Counted from the first letter of the stretch, positions 1 through 6,576 are shown. The stretch: 6,724 nucleotides of DNA from an uncultured Clostridia bacterium (GCA_946056785.1 CAMGKS010000066.1:1-6724); one strand, 5' to 3'. Program-made: numbers and translations. The notes: generated from the sequence alone by a model not told the origin.

Positions 1-57
1 CGAAAATATATATAAAATCAAAGATAAATGTAAAATCTAAAATAATTAAGGTAATAA

Positions 58-98
58 AAAATGCGTTCGGAACAATCGTTCAAAACGCATTTTGTTTT
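58..98 (+). terminator. Intrinsic terminator, possibly bidirectional
   Basis: A perfect 10-bp stem pairs 58-67 (AAAATGCGTT) with 84-93 (AACGCATTTT). An inner 4-bp stem GAAC/GTTC (70-73 with 78-81) closes a 4-base loop. The 3' arm runs into TTTTGTTTT, so it should stop plus-strand transcripts arriving from the left. Read on the minus strand, the A-rich left flank becomes a T-run, so it may work both ways. It implies a gene ending just left of the window. A short open tail with a stop at 38-40 would fit such a gene but is too short to call. Confidence 0.75.
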
Positions 99-209
99 AT
101 GTATTAGCAACACAATTCACTAGTCGTTAAGATTTACCTGCTTAAATTCTATACGTAATTATTTACGTCGAATTTATTGTATTAGTAGGCTTGATTATGC
201 TGCTAACGT

Positions 210-226
210 AAGGCTGTTGCCTTTTT
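210..226 (+). terminator. Weak terminator-like hairpin
   Basis: A 5-bp stem AAGGC/GCCTT (210-214 with 219-223) with a TGTT loop runs directly into TTTTT (222-226, overlapping the 3' arm). The shape is right for an intrinsic terminator but the stem is short. If a small RNA is made from this stretch, this could be its 3' end. Confidence 0.3.
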
Positions 227-310
227 ATCTTTTGTACCTCGACGATTTATCTTTGGTACATTATTAATTTGTCCCCGAATAAAAAAAATATACCAATCTT
301 TTTAAATTAT

Positions 311-339
311 TTGCTATTTTTTTAAATTTAAAGCATTAT
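311..339 (+). promoter_or_regulatory. Candidate promoter for rsmA, start predicted on the ATG
   Basis: TTGCTA (311-316) and CATTAT (334-339) are separated by exactly 17 bases, and each matches the sigma-A consensus at 4 of 6 positions. The first base of the -10 box lies 12 bases before the ATG, so the expected transcript start is the A of the start codon. There is no Shine-Dalgarno sequence upstream of 346, which fits a leaderless message. The boxes are degenerate in very AT-rich DNA, so the call is tentative. Confidence 0.35.
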
Positions 340-345
340 ATACGT

Positions 346-1179
346 ATGAACGAAATTAACGTAAAAGATATTTTAATTGCAAACAACTATCGATACAACA
401 AGGCTTTGGGGCAGAATTTCATAACCGACACAAATCTGCTCAATGCGATAGTTTGCGATGCCAAAGTGTCCGACATAGATACCGTAGTAGAAATAGGTAC
501 AGGTGCAGGCACTTTAACCAGAGCCATTGCCCAAAAAGCAAAAAAAGTATATTCATTCGAATTGGATAAAAATCTTATACCGATTCTTGACGTTTCGCTG
601 AAAGGTTTTGATAACGTAGAAGTCGTGTTTAAAGACGTTTTGAAATTGAGAGACGACGAGTTGGAGTCGATTGTAGGAGAAAATTTTAAAGTAGTTGCAA
701 ATCTTCCGTATTACGTCACCACGCCGATGGTTATGCGGTTTTTGGAGAGCGGACTGAAAGTTGACTCCATTACCGTTATGGTGCAAAAGGAAGTAGCCAA
801 CAGACTTGTAGCAGATTGTAAAAGCAAAGACTATGCGGCAATTTCTCTTGCGGTGGAAATGTACGGCAGTGCAAGTATAACTCGTGACGTTAACAGGAAG
901 ATGTTTTTTCCCGTACCTAACGTTGACAGCGCCGTGGTCAGAATCGACGTAGAACGAAATAAGCTTGTCGGCGTCGATTATGAAAAATTGTCTAAGCTTA
1001 TACGTATTTCTTTTGCCATGCGACGTAAAATGCTTACCAACAATCTTATGGCGGGTTATGGAATTAATAGAGAACGTGCGACGGAAGTTTTAAGGGCTTG
1101 CGGAATAAGCGAAAGCGTCAGAGGGGAAGCGCTGAGTCTTGAAGAATATTTAAAAATCTATCACGAAATTTATCAATAA
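346..1179 (+). CDS. rsmA: 16S rRNA (adenine1518-N6/adenine1519-N6)-dimethyltransferase RsmA (KsgA)
   Basis: This enzyme uses S-adenosylmethionine to put two methyl groups on each of two adjacent adenines near the 3' end of 16S rRNA, a late step in small-subunit assembly; its loss gives kasugamycin resistance. At 277 residues it is a normal length, slightly shorter than the Bacillus homologue. Visible motifs, in order: LGQNF at 21-25; the SAM-binding loop VEIGTGAGTLT at 48-58; the acidic end of the second strand (FELD, 71-74); the catalytic NLPYYVTTP at 119-127; FPVPNVDSAVVRI at 188-200; and RRKML at 226-230 in the C-terminal helical domain. The start at 346 puts the usual short N-terminal helix before LGQNF, and no better start lies upstream. 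No Shine-Dalgarno is visible. It stands alone, without rnmV or tatD beside it in the visible sequence. Confidence 0.98.
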   Translation: MNEINVKDILIANNYRYNKALGQNFITDTNLLNAIVCDAKVSDIDTVVEIGTGAGTLTRAIAQKAKKVYSFELDKNLIPILDVSLKGFDNVEVVFKDVLKLRDDELESIVGENFKVVANLPYYVTTPMVMRFLESGLKVDSITVMVQKEVANRLVADCKSKDYAAISLAVEMYGSASITRDVNRKMFFPVPNVDSAVVRIDVERNKLVGVDYEKLSKLIRISFAMRRKMLTNNLMAGYGINRERATEVLRACGISESVRGEALSLEEYLKIYHEIYQ

Positions 1180-1277
1180 ACGAAATATTAAATTGATTAA
1201 ATCGAGTTTAAGAATGCTAAATCTTAATCGGGTTGCAAATTGAATTTTTTGGTTTAATCGGTTATATTTATTATATA

Positions 1278-1307
1278 TTGCTAAGTTTAAACAAACGTCG
1301 GTATAAT
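1278..1307 (+). promoter_or_regulatory. Candidate sigma-A promoter for the 1345 gene
   Basis: TTGCTA (1278-1283) and a perfect TATAAT (1302-1307) are 18 bases apart. The expected transcript start is near 1314, leaving a 5' leader of about 31 bases. That leader would begin inside the left arm of the hairpin at 1312-1343. The preceding stretch from 1180 holds no gene and no clear terminator for rsmA other than that same hairpin. Confidence 0.5.
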
Positions 1308-1311
1308 TTTT

Positions 1312-1343
1312 AAAACCTTGCATAATTTGTAATGCGAGGTTTT
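1312..1343 (+). promoter_or_regulatory. Hairpin enclosing the Shine-Dalgarno site; also terminator-like
   Basis: A 12-bp stem pairs 1312-1323 (AAAACCTTGCAT) with 1332-1343 (ATGCGAGGTTTT), with one G-U pair (1319 with 1336) and an 8-base loop. The right arm contains GAGG (1336-1339), which sits 5 bases before the ATG at 1345 and is the only ribosome binding site for the next gene. The A-run, stem and T-run also have the form of an intrinsic terminator that could end rsmA transcripts. A transcript starting near 1314 would still keep about 10 of the 12 pairs, so translation of the 1345 gene may be held down, or transcription attenuated, by this fold. Confidence 0.55.
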
Positions 1344-1344
1344 T

Positions 1345-2361
1345 ATGTTTCAAAAGGTTATTGTAATTTTAAAGAATGGTTCAAAAAAAGAAGTGTTAAA
1401 ACTTGCCGAGTCGAACGGTACGATAAAAGTGACTTTGGGGGACAATATAAAATATCCGTCAACTCTGCTTATCGATTGCGGAATGGAATTTGAATTGAAT
1501 TTAAGTTCCGGCATATCCGAATTTTCAGGAAGTATAGCCGACGACGTAAGTGCCGTATTGCTTACGGACGGTGAGGTGTTCAGCGGTACAAACGGAAAGA
1601 AAGATAAGTGTTACAGCCTTTTGTCGTCTTATGACAATAGACAAAAATCTAAATCGTCAGACAGCAAAAACGGCGGCGTGGAAAATAGAGACTTAATAGA
1701 TAACGGCGAATCGTTTGACTCAATTAACGCACGTGCGGCAGAACGTAATGAAACGGCTAGCGAAAATGCAGAAGAAAGAAACGAAAGCTTATCAGAAACG
1801 GATACAAACGATATCATTGAACGTGAATGCGTCGACGCTTGTTCGAAAACCGATTGCAAAGTTTTGGACGGCGAACACGCCGAGTATAATAATGGCGAAA
1901 TCGGAGTGTTAAGCAAAGACAAACAATCGGATACAACAGATTGCGAAGAAAAAAAACCGAATAAGGGAAGCGTAAATTCCGATGACAAGAAAGAGGCTAC
2001 CGTATTCTTCGGCGGCATAGAGTTTAGCGGAAACAATTTTTATCAGGCGGTTAAATCACAACTTGACGAAATGTTTGTTTGTTATCCTATTGAAAGCCGA
2101 TTGACCGAACGACTTCCGAATTCAAAATGGATCAGGGTAGATTGTGAGGACGAATATTACGTAGTCGGACTGATTTACGAGCTTGACGAAGTGATTTACG
2201 TCTGTTACGGCATACCCGGAACGGATAAAGTTTTGCCGCCTGACGAGATAAGCGACGTAGCCCAATACGTGGATATAGACGAGGACGGGGGAGTTTGGAT
2301 GATTTTTCAGGACGCAAAAACGGGTAAATGCATAAGTCGCAACGACGTCGTTAAAATATAG
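1345..2361 (+). CDS. Two-domain hypothetical protein with an acidic linker
   Basis: A 338-residue protein of unknown function, probably cytoplasmic: no signal peptide or membrane segment is visible. Residues 1-98 alternate short hydrophobic strands and look like a small beta-rich domain. Residues 99-218 are a low-complexity linker rich in Glu, Asp, Asn, Ser and Lys, probably unfolded. Residues 222-338 form a compact second domain with FYQAVKSQLDEMF, LPNSKWIRVD, YYVVGLIYE, YVCYGIPG and FQDAKTG. I remember that pattern (a segment on the order of 'LIPNSKWVKVDYED..YYVVGLI' followed by 'CYGVPG' and 'YQDADTGE') from uncharacterised proteins of uncultured gut Clostridia, but have not checked it by search. 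The start at 1345 is supported by GAGG 5 bases upstream, although that site lies inside a hairpin. It follows rsmA by 165 bases with its own promoter. No function is proposed. Confidence 0.9.
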   Translation: MFQKVIVILKNGSKKEVLKLAESNGTIKVTLGDNIKYPSTLLIDCGMEFELNLSSGISEFSGSIADDVSAVLLTDGEVFSGTNGKKDKCYSLLSSYDNRQKSKSSDSKNGGVENRDLIDNGESFDSINARAAERNETASENAEERNESLSETDTNDIIERECVDACSKTDCKVLDGEHAEYNNGEIGVLSKDKQSDTTDCEEKKPNKGSVNSDDKKEATVFFGGIEFSGNNFYQAVKSQLDEMFVCYPIESRLTERLPNSKWIRVDCEDEYYVVGLIYELDEVIYVCYGIPGTDKVLPPDEISDVAQYVDIDEDGGVWMIFQDAKTGKCISRNDVVKI

Positions 2362-2599
2362 GGAAAAAAGTTTACCGAGTTTTGCATTTGTTGATTAAAA
2401 GCCGAAATTTGCCGTCAATTAAAGATGCGTTGTTAAATTGAATTTTAGGTTGCTTAAACGCATAAGGCTAAGAAAAATTTAAAAGAGTTTAATGGGAATA
2501 TTTTAAAGTAATATTAAGCCAAAACGTAATTATGACAAAAAGTAAACAAGCTGAAATTGCGGCAAAAGCTAAGCGGCAATTTTATAAGAGAAATCGATA
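2362..2599. other. Gene-free spacer with weak inverted repeats
   Basis: No convincing gene was found. Inverted repeats are ATGCGTT/AACGCAT (2425-2431 with 2457-2463, 25-base loop, no T-run) and AAATTGC/GCAATTT (2554-2560 with 2576-2582), the latter followed by TTTTA and possibly a weak terminator. A 23-codon open frame at 2532-2603 lacks a ribosome binding site and is not called. Confidence 0.4.
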
Positions 2600-2628
2600 T
2601 TGAATTTTGATATTCACAATGGTATAAT
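2600..2628 (+). promoter_or_regulatory. Extended -10 promoter with its start on the ATG
   Basis: TTGAAT (2600-2605), a 17-base spacer and a perfect TATAAT (2623-2628) form a near-consensus sigma-A promoter. TG at 2620-2621 adds the extended -10 element. The -10 box begins 12 bases before the ATG at 2635, so the expected first transcribed base is the A of that ATG. The six bases between are AAAATT, so there is no room for a Shine-Dalgarno site. This is the best promoter in the window and predicts a leaderless mRNA. Confidence 0.7.
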
Positions 2629-2634
2629 AAAATT

Positions 2635-3384
2635 ATGGATAAACGCTTGCATTACCGTTTGTTGCCGTCGCAGGTACTCATAAAAGGAAGCGTAAAGGGC
2701 GACAGCGAATGTAATTATGAATTATATATGGTTGAATTTGTCAATTCGTCTATGTTTTTAAGAGAGCGGGTTGGGTTTAAACCGTTTGTTCGTCCTGGCA
2801 GCGAGGCTCACGGCGAATGCGATTGTTATGCCGGCGATTACGGACTTGATTTTAAATTGACGGCAAGTCAGACAAGACTAAGAGCATTGAGCCTTTTGTC
2901 CGACCAGACGGAGCTTTTCGGCAAACAGGGTAAATTTATAATGACTCCGCCTAAAAGCGACCAAAACGTCGTTTGCACCGTTTTGCATATTGCCCTTTTA
3001 AAATACAGTCTTGCGGAATTGAATATGCTTATGAATTCAAACGCTCCATTGACTATTGCCGAAACCGATATAAAGATTTTTTTGCAGAAATTGGAGTTTA
3101 AAAAGAATCTGTTGTTATATTATCCGCACGAATTTTATTTTAAATATCCAATCGATTTCAATACGGCTGTGCAAGAGATAGCAAGACATATAAATTTGTC
3201 GTTTAAATCTGCAATGCAATATCGCCGTTTTCATCGTCCCGAATATGAGACGTATATGGGGTTTATGTACAGCGACTTTTTTGTTATCATGGAACTTGTC
3301 GGCGACGAATTCAGAGTCGTTGATTACGTGAACGTAGAAAAAAGCAAAATTTATACTCGTCTTTACAATTATTCTTTATATTGA
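2635..3384 (+). CDS. Hypothetical protein, unrecognised
   Basis: A 249-residue protein that I cannot place in a family. It has no signal peptide and no membrane segment, so it is probably cytoplasmic. The N-terminal half looks beta-rich. Residues 59-75 hold a Cys-Asp-Cys (62-64) followed by GDYGLDFKL, and other cysteines sit at 26 and 114. Residues 115-160 look helical, and the C-terminal half is rich in Tyr, Phe, Lys and Arg (basic RRFHRP at 197-202). Composition and codon use match its neighbours, so it does not look recently acquired. The start at 2635 is chosen because a near-consensus promoter points exactly at it; the next Met (residue 32) also lacks a ribosome binding site. It has its own promoter and terminator and so is probably transcribed alone. 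Confidence 0.85.
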   Translation: MDKRLHYRLLPSQVLIKGSVKGDSECNYELYMVEFVNSSMFLRERVGFKPFVRPGSEAHGECDCYAGDYGLDFKLTASQTRLRALSLLSDQTELFGKQGKFIMTPPKSDQNVVCTVLHIALLKYSLAELNMLMNSNAPLTIAETDIKIFLQKLEFKKNLLLYYPHEFYFKYPIDFNTAVQEIARHINLSFKSAMQYRRFHRPEYETYMGFMYSDFFVIMELVGDEFRVVDYVNVEKSKIYTRLYNYSLY

Positions 3385-3537
3385 TTTTTAGTGTCGATTA
3401 AATCGGTTTGTAACGATTAAAAAATTTTAGAATTGTAAAGAGTTTTCTTTTCCCGTCAAAACGTTAAAGCCGCCACGGAAAAATTTATGCGGCAATTTTA
3501 CGCAATTGAAAAAAGTGTCGAAAATTACGGTTTTTTT

Positions 3538-3569
3538 GTTGATTATGCTTGCATAATCAACTTTTTTTT
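3538..3569 (+). terminator. Strong intrinsic terminator of the 2635 gene
   Basis: A perfect 10-bp stem pairs GTTGATTATG (3538-3547) with CATAATCAAC (3552-3561) around a CTTG loop, directly followed by eight T's (3562-3569). On the minus strand the stem is not followed by a T-run, so it works for plus-strand transcripts only. It lies about 150 bases past the stop of the 2635 gene and separates it from the GGDEF-EAL gene. Confidence 0.92.
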
Positions 3570-3644
3570 GTTAAATTGTTTATAGGTTTACAGCCTGCAC
3601 CGAGAGTGCTTTTGTTTTGTTTTTTTATACGTAAGAAGTTTTGA

Positions 3645-3673
3645 TTGGTTTTTGTTTTTTTATTACCTATGAT
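3645..3673 (+). promoter_or_regulatory. Candidate promoter for the GGDEF-EAL gene
   Basis: TTGGTT (3645-3650) and TATGAT (3668-3673) are 17 bases apart. The expected start near 3680 gives a leader of about 148 bases before the ATG at 3828, which would include the small open frame at 3722-3847. A second -10-like TATAAC at 3710-3715 has no matching -35 box. Confidence 0.45.
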
Positions 3674-3721
3674 TAAAATTTCAATTAAATTTTAAATACA
3701 AAAGATAATTATAACGGATAC

Positions 3722-3847
3722 ATGATTAAAAGCTCTGTGATTTTTACGTTATCGGATTACTATGAATGTGAAAATTCAGATGGCGAAATTACTTTGCGGT
3801 TGAAAAAGTTTTTTAGTCAGGTGGTTTATGGTAAGAAAAAAACATAA
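3722..3847 (+). CDS. Possible small protein overlapping the GGDEF-EAL start
   Basis: A 41-codon open frame begins at ATG 3722 and ends with TAA at 3845-3847, overlapping the downstream gene by 20 bases in another frame. Its peptide starts MIKSSVIFTLSDYYECENSD and ends in a basic tail (YGKKKT). The ribosome binding site of the downstream gene lies inside it. Such an arrangement is typical of translational coupling or of a leader peptide. It has no Shine-Dalgarno of its own; TATAAC at 3710-3715 would place a transcript start exactly on its ATG, but no -35 box accompanies it. The frame is also open back to 3689 without another ATG. I do not recognise the sequence, and a chance open frame of this size is possible in this composition. 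Confidence 0.35.
   Translation: MIKSSVIFTLSDYYECENSDGEITLRLKKFFSQVVYGKKKT
3819..3824 (+). promoter_or_regulatory. Ribosome binding site for the GGDEF-EAL gene
   Basis: AGGTGG matches the Shine-Dalgarno consensus at 5 of 6 positions and lies 3 bases before ATG 3828. It fixes this start, which gives a basic N-terminus directly followed by a membrane helix. Confidence 0.7.
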
Positions 3848-6545
3848 AAGAATTTTATATATAGTTGCCATTTTTCTTGCTATGGCGAGCATAGCTATGG
3901 TTATTATTATGCCCAGCAAGTTGAGTAATTTTATAACTGAAACCGAAGAGGAAAGAATTTTTAACGATGCGGAAAATTTGAGCGTTTCCAATGAAATGGC
4001 AATAGAATCGTATTTTGATAAATTAATTTCTGACGTAGAAAGTCTTGCTAATATGATTTATGACGTGTCGGGAGGAAATTTGTTTGAAAGCGGAAGCGTC
4101 TATGAAAAAGTAGGAATTTCCGATGAGTATAAAACGGCAACAAACGTCAAAACGACTGCCGAGGTAAAAAAAGTAGTCGAATCTTATAAGCGTGGCAATG
4201 AATTGAAATATCTTGAAATCGCTAATTTAAACGGTGAGTGTTTCATTGAAAATTATACTCGTGACGGACAGTCGTATGGAAACAGAATTCTGGATTTATC
4301 CGGTTTAAGCGAATTTGAAAAAGCGTCTTTGGGGGAAACGTGCATATTTTCCACGCAGCAATCGGCAATCACGGGCAAAGAAAGTTTTGTAATAATCGCT
4401 CCTATAAGAAGTGCCACGGTAGTCGTCGGCATAGTTTTTATTGGATACGTGACGGCAAAAATCAACGAATTGCTCATAAAACTTATGAGCGATAACTATG
4501 CAAATTATGCTTTAATCAATAAGCGCGGAGACGAATTCAACGTCGTTACCACCGACTCGGGCATAAATGATAATGAAATTATTCCTCTTATTGACAGCGT
4601 CGACGACGTAATTAAGGTAAAAATCGGTTTGAATTATTATTATGCCGCAAAAAGGAGCATAAGCGATGAATATGAAACGATAAATGGAAATTGGGTGTTA
4701 ATTACGCTTGTCGAAGATTCGAAGATAGAAAGCTATTCTACACAATATATTCAATTTTCACGTAAGGTAACGATTAGCGTAAGCGTTTTTTTAGTATTGA
4801 TAGTCGTCATTATAACCGTTATTATCACGTATTTAAGACATGAAAAGCATAAGGAAATTCAAAAATCGAAAGTTGTTTTCGAGCTTTTAAAACGTTATAC
4901 TTTCGAATATGATTTAAAAGCCGATTTAATATATTTAAGCGACGTTACAAAAAATCTTTTGGGATTAGACGCTGTTGAATATTCTTTGGAAAAGTTGGAA
5001 GAACTTAAATATTTAAGTTCGGACGATATTGAAAATATGAAAGAAATTTACGACGCCCTCGGAGATAACAGTGTTTTTGAATATGAGTTTTATTGCGAAA
5101 GGCTTAAAAAATATTTTAAAATCACTGCAAACTTTTTGTATGAATCTGCAAAAGCCACCGATTGTTTTATAGGCATAGTCGAAGACGTAACGGCGGGGCA
5201 TCTTGAAAGGGAAGTTTTGAAAGACAAAGCACAGACTGACGGAATGACAAAACTTTACAACCGAGAGACGTTTTCTTATAAGGTGTCGGAATTAAAGGTG
5301 GAAGACGATACGATAGACGCTTTAATGCTTATTGACGTTGACAACTTTAAAGCTATCAACGACAATTACGGTCATATGACGGGCGACAGAGTTCTTACGG
5401 CTGTTGCGGACGCCTTAAAAAGTTTGAAAAGCGTATGCCCGTTCGTAAAAGTAGTTTCACGTTTCGGCGGCGACGAGTTCGGCGTATATCTTGCCGGTTT
5501 AAAAATGGACAACGAAGTGTCAGTTCTTGCAAAACGCATCATTAAAACCATTACTTTAGCGACGGTGGAAAAAGGCATAGAGATTTCGATAAGTATAGGA
5601 ATTGCATTGAGACCGAAAGACGGAAATACGTTTGACGAACTCTATCAATGTGCAGACAACGCTCTTTATGAATCGAAAAAGACAAAAGGAGCGGCGTTTA
5701 CGGTTTACGACAGCATTGACAATCGTACGCTGATTTTAGAAGATGAACCGGATATCGTAAACGGAAAGCATTGTATGCCTTCCAATATGAAAGACATTCT
5801 CATTGCGGCGATTGTGAACGATGAATTTGAATTATACGTTCAGCCTTATAAATATTGCCGTAAACATATGTTGGGCGGGGAAGTATTGACAAGATGGAAC
5901 AGTCCTACTTTCGGAATGGTTATGCCAAACGTTTTTATACCGCTTCTCGAAACGAATTCTCTCATGAGAGAGTTTGACATATACGTTTTGAAAAAGGTGT
6001 TTAAAATGACGGACGAACTTACCGATTACGGAAAAGTAAATTTGAGCATCAATCAGGCGGTATCTACGTTTGTCAGTCACGATTACGTAGAAACCGTATT
6101 AAACCTTAAAAAAGAAGCCAACAGCAATATTACGTTTACTATTGAAATTACGGAACGTGGCGAATGTAAAAGTTTCAGAACTTTATCCAAGACCATAAAA
6201 ACGCTCGAAGATAACGGCATAAGAGTGGCTTTAGACGATTTCGGCACGGCAAATTCTTCACTTGCGGTTTTAAACGAACTTAACGTTTCAGAGCTTAAAA
6301 TTGCAAGACGTTTTATCAGTTTCTCTACCTCAGGCGGCGAGACGAGTAAAACTATTATCAGCAGTATTGCGATGCTTGCCCAAAAGCTCGGTATAAGCGT
6401 CGTGGCGGAGGGCGTAGAGACGAAACAGCAGGTTGAATTTTTGGAAAGCATAGGTTGCGACGTGCTTCAAGGTTTTTACATTGCCGTTCCTATAACCTTT
6501 GATTCTTTTAAGGAATATTTGAGATTGAATAAAAGCGATATTTAA
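3828..6545 (+). CDS. Membrane-bound Cache-PAS-GGDEF-EAL cyclic di-GMP protein
   Basis: A 905-residue sensor protein for cyclic di-GMP turnover. A basic N-terminus and membrane helix (about 10-28) are followed by an extracytoplasmic double-Cache-like sensor (about 29-312), a second helix (about 316-336), a PAS domain (about 346-455), GGDEF (about 466-628) and EAL (about 654-898). The GGDEF domain looks active: DGMTKLYNR at 471-479, LIDVDNFKAINDNYGH at 501-516 and intact GGDEF at 547-551. The RxxD inhibitory site is missing (PFVK there instead). In the EAL domain the EAL triplet is EVL (685-687), and the expected catalytic residues remain: Glu685, Asn738, Glu773, Asp803/804, Lys824, Glu861 and Gln881. 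However, the usual Asp of the KID motif is Ala826, and DDFGTG reads DDFGTA. It may be a bifunctional enzyme or mainly one activity; sequence alone does not decide. An extracellular small molecule is the likely input, by analogy with Cache proteins. Confidence 0.95.
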   Translation: MVRKKHKRILYIVAIFLAMASIAMVIIMPSKLSNFITETEEERIFNDAENLSVSNEMAIESYFDKLISDVESLANMIYDVSGGNLFESGSVYEKVGISDEYKTATNVKTTAEVKKVVESYKRGNELKYLEIANLNGECFIENYTRDGQSYGNRILDLSGLSEFEKASLGETCIFSTQQSAITGKESFVIIAPIRSATVVVGIVFIGYVTAKINELLIKLMSDNYANYALINKRGDEFNVVTTDSGINDNEIIPLIDSVDDVIKVKIGLNYYYAAKRSISDEYETINGNWVLITLVEDSKIESYSTQYIQFSRKVTISVSVFLVLIVVIITVIITYLRHEKHKEIQKSKVVFELLKRYTFEYDLKADLIYLSDVTKNLLGLDAVEYSLEKLEELKYLSSDDIENMKEIYDALGDNSVFEYEFYCERLKKYFKITANFLYESAKATDCFIGIVEDVTAGHLEREVLKDKAQTDGMTKLYNRETFSYKVSELKVEDDTIDALMLIDVDNFKAINDNYGHMTGDRVLTAVADALKSLKSVCPFVKVVSRFGGDEFGVYLAGLKMDNEVSVLAKRIIKTITLATVEKGIEISISIGIALRPKDGNTFDELYQCADNALYESKKTKGAAFTVYDSIDNRTLILEDEPDIVNGKHCMPSNMKDILIAAIVNDEFELYVQPYKYCRKHMLGGEVLTRWNSPTFGMVMPNVFIPLLETNSLMREFDIYVLKKVFKMTDELTDYGKVNLSINQAVSTFVSHDYVETVLNLKKEANSNITFTIEITERGECKSFRTLSKTIKTLEDNGIRVALDDFGTANSSLAVLNELNVSELKIARRFISFSTSGGETSKTIISSIAMLAQKLGISVVAEGVETKQQVEFLESIGCDVLQGFYIAVPITFDSFKEYLRLNKSDI

Positions 6546-6576
6546 TTTTTCGTAAAACGGTTAAGAAATTTCAGTT

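Larger units (their letters stand above)
99..345. other. Gene-free leader region with a cluster of small hairpins
   Basis: No convincing coding frame was found in this stretch before rsmA. Four small stem-loops lie close together. These are 153-158 with 163-168 (ACGTAA/TTACGT, loop ttat); 182-188 with 200-206 (7 bp, one G-T pair); 210-214 with 219-223 (AAGGC/GCCTT, loop TGTT, then a T-run); and 233-238 with 255-260 (TGTACC/GGTACA). The third resembles a weak terminator. Together they could be a small structured RNA or a leader, but stems of 5-7 bp are common by chance in AT-rich DNA. I recognise no known riboswitch, T-box or tRNA. Confidence 0.3.
3385..3721. other. Spacer between two transcription units
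   Basis: There is no gene here that I can support. Up to 3537 it is the 3' trailer of the 2635 gene, with a short GC-rich inverted repeat GCCGC/GCGGC (3469-3473 with 3489-3493) followed by AATTTT. After the strong terminator at 3538-3569 comes a small hairpin GCAC/GTGC (3597-3600 with 3606-3609) and a long T-rich tract to 3626, then promoter candidates for the next gene. I looked for a cyclic di-GMP riboswitch ahead of the GGDEF-EAL gene and did not recognise one. Confidence 0.5.

Noticed and set aside
61..123. 20-codon open frame starting with ATG 61 after an AAGG
   Set aside because: It lies within the intrinsic terminator hairpin at 58-98, so it is unlikely to be translated.
2532..2603. 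23-codon open frame encoding a basic peptide (MTKSKQAEIAAK...)
   Set aside because: It has no ribosome binding site, overlaps a weak hairpin and runs into the promoter of the next gene; a length like this is expected by chance.
2573..3500. 12-base direct repeat gcggcaatttta at 2573-2584 and 3489-3500, flanking the 2635 gene
   Set aside because: In AT-rich DNA of this length a few 12-base repeats are expected by chance. There is no longer match, no inverted ends and no transposase to suggest an inserted element.
3597..3626. GCACCGAG...GTGC followed by T's resembles the last hairpin of a Cas9 tracrRNA
   Set aside because: The stem is only 4 bp, no CRISPR repeats or cas genes lie in the window, and no anti-repeat was found. 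The likeness is short enough to be chance.
3570..3827. Possible cyclic di-GMP riboswitch in the long leader of the GGDEF-EAL gene
   Set aside because: I could not find the conserved core of either known class; the leader instead holds a small open frame and T-rich tracts.
6083..6451. Long minus-strand open frame opposite the EAL domain (122 codons), and a similar 135-codon one at 1629-2036
   Set aside because: Both are antisense shadows of well-supported plus-strand genes; their Ser- and Leu-rich composition is what reverse reading of those genes gives, and no promoter or ribosome binding site supports them.
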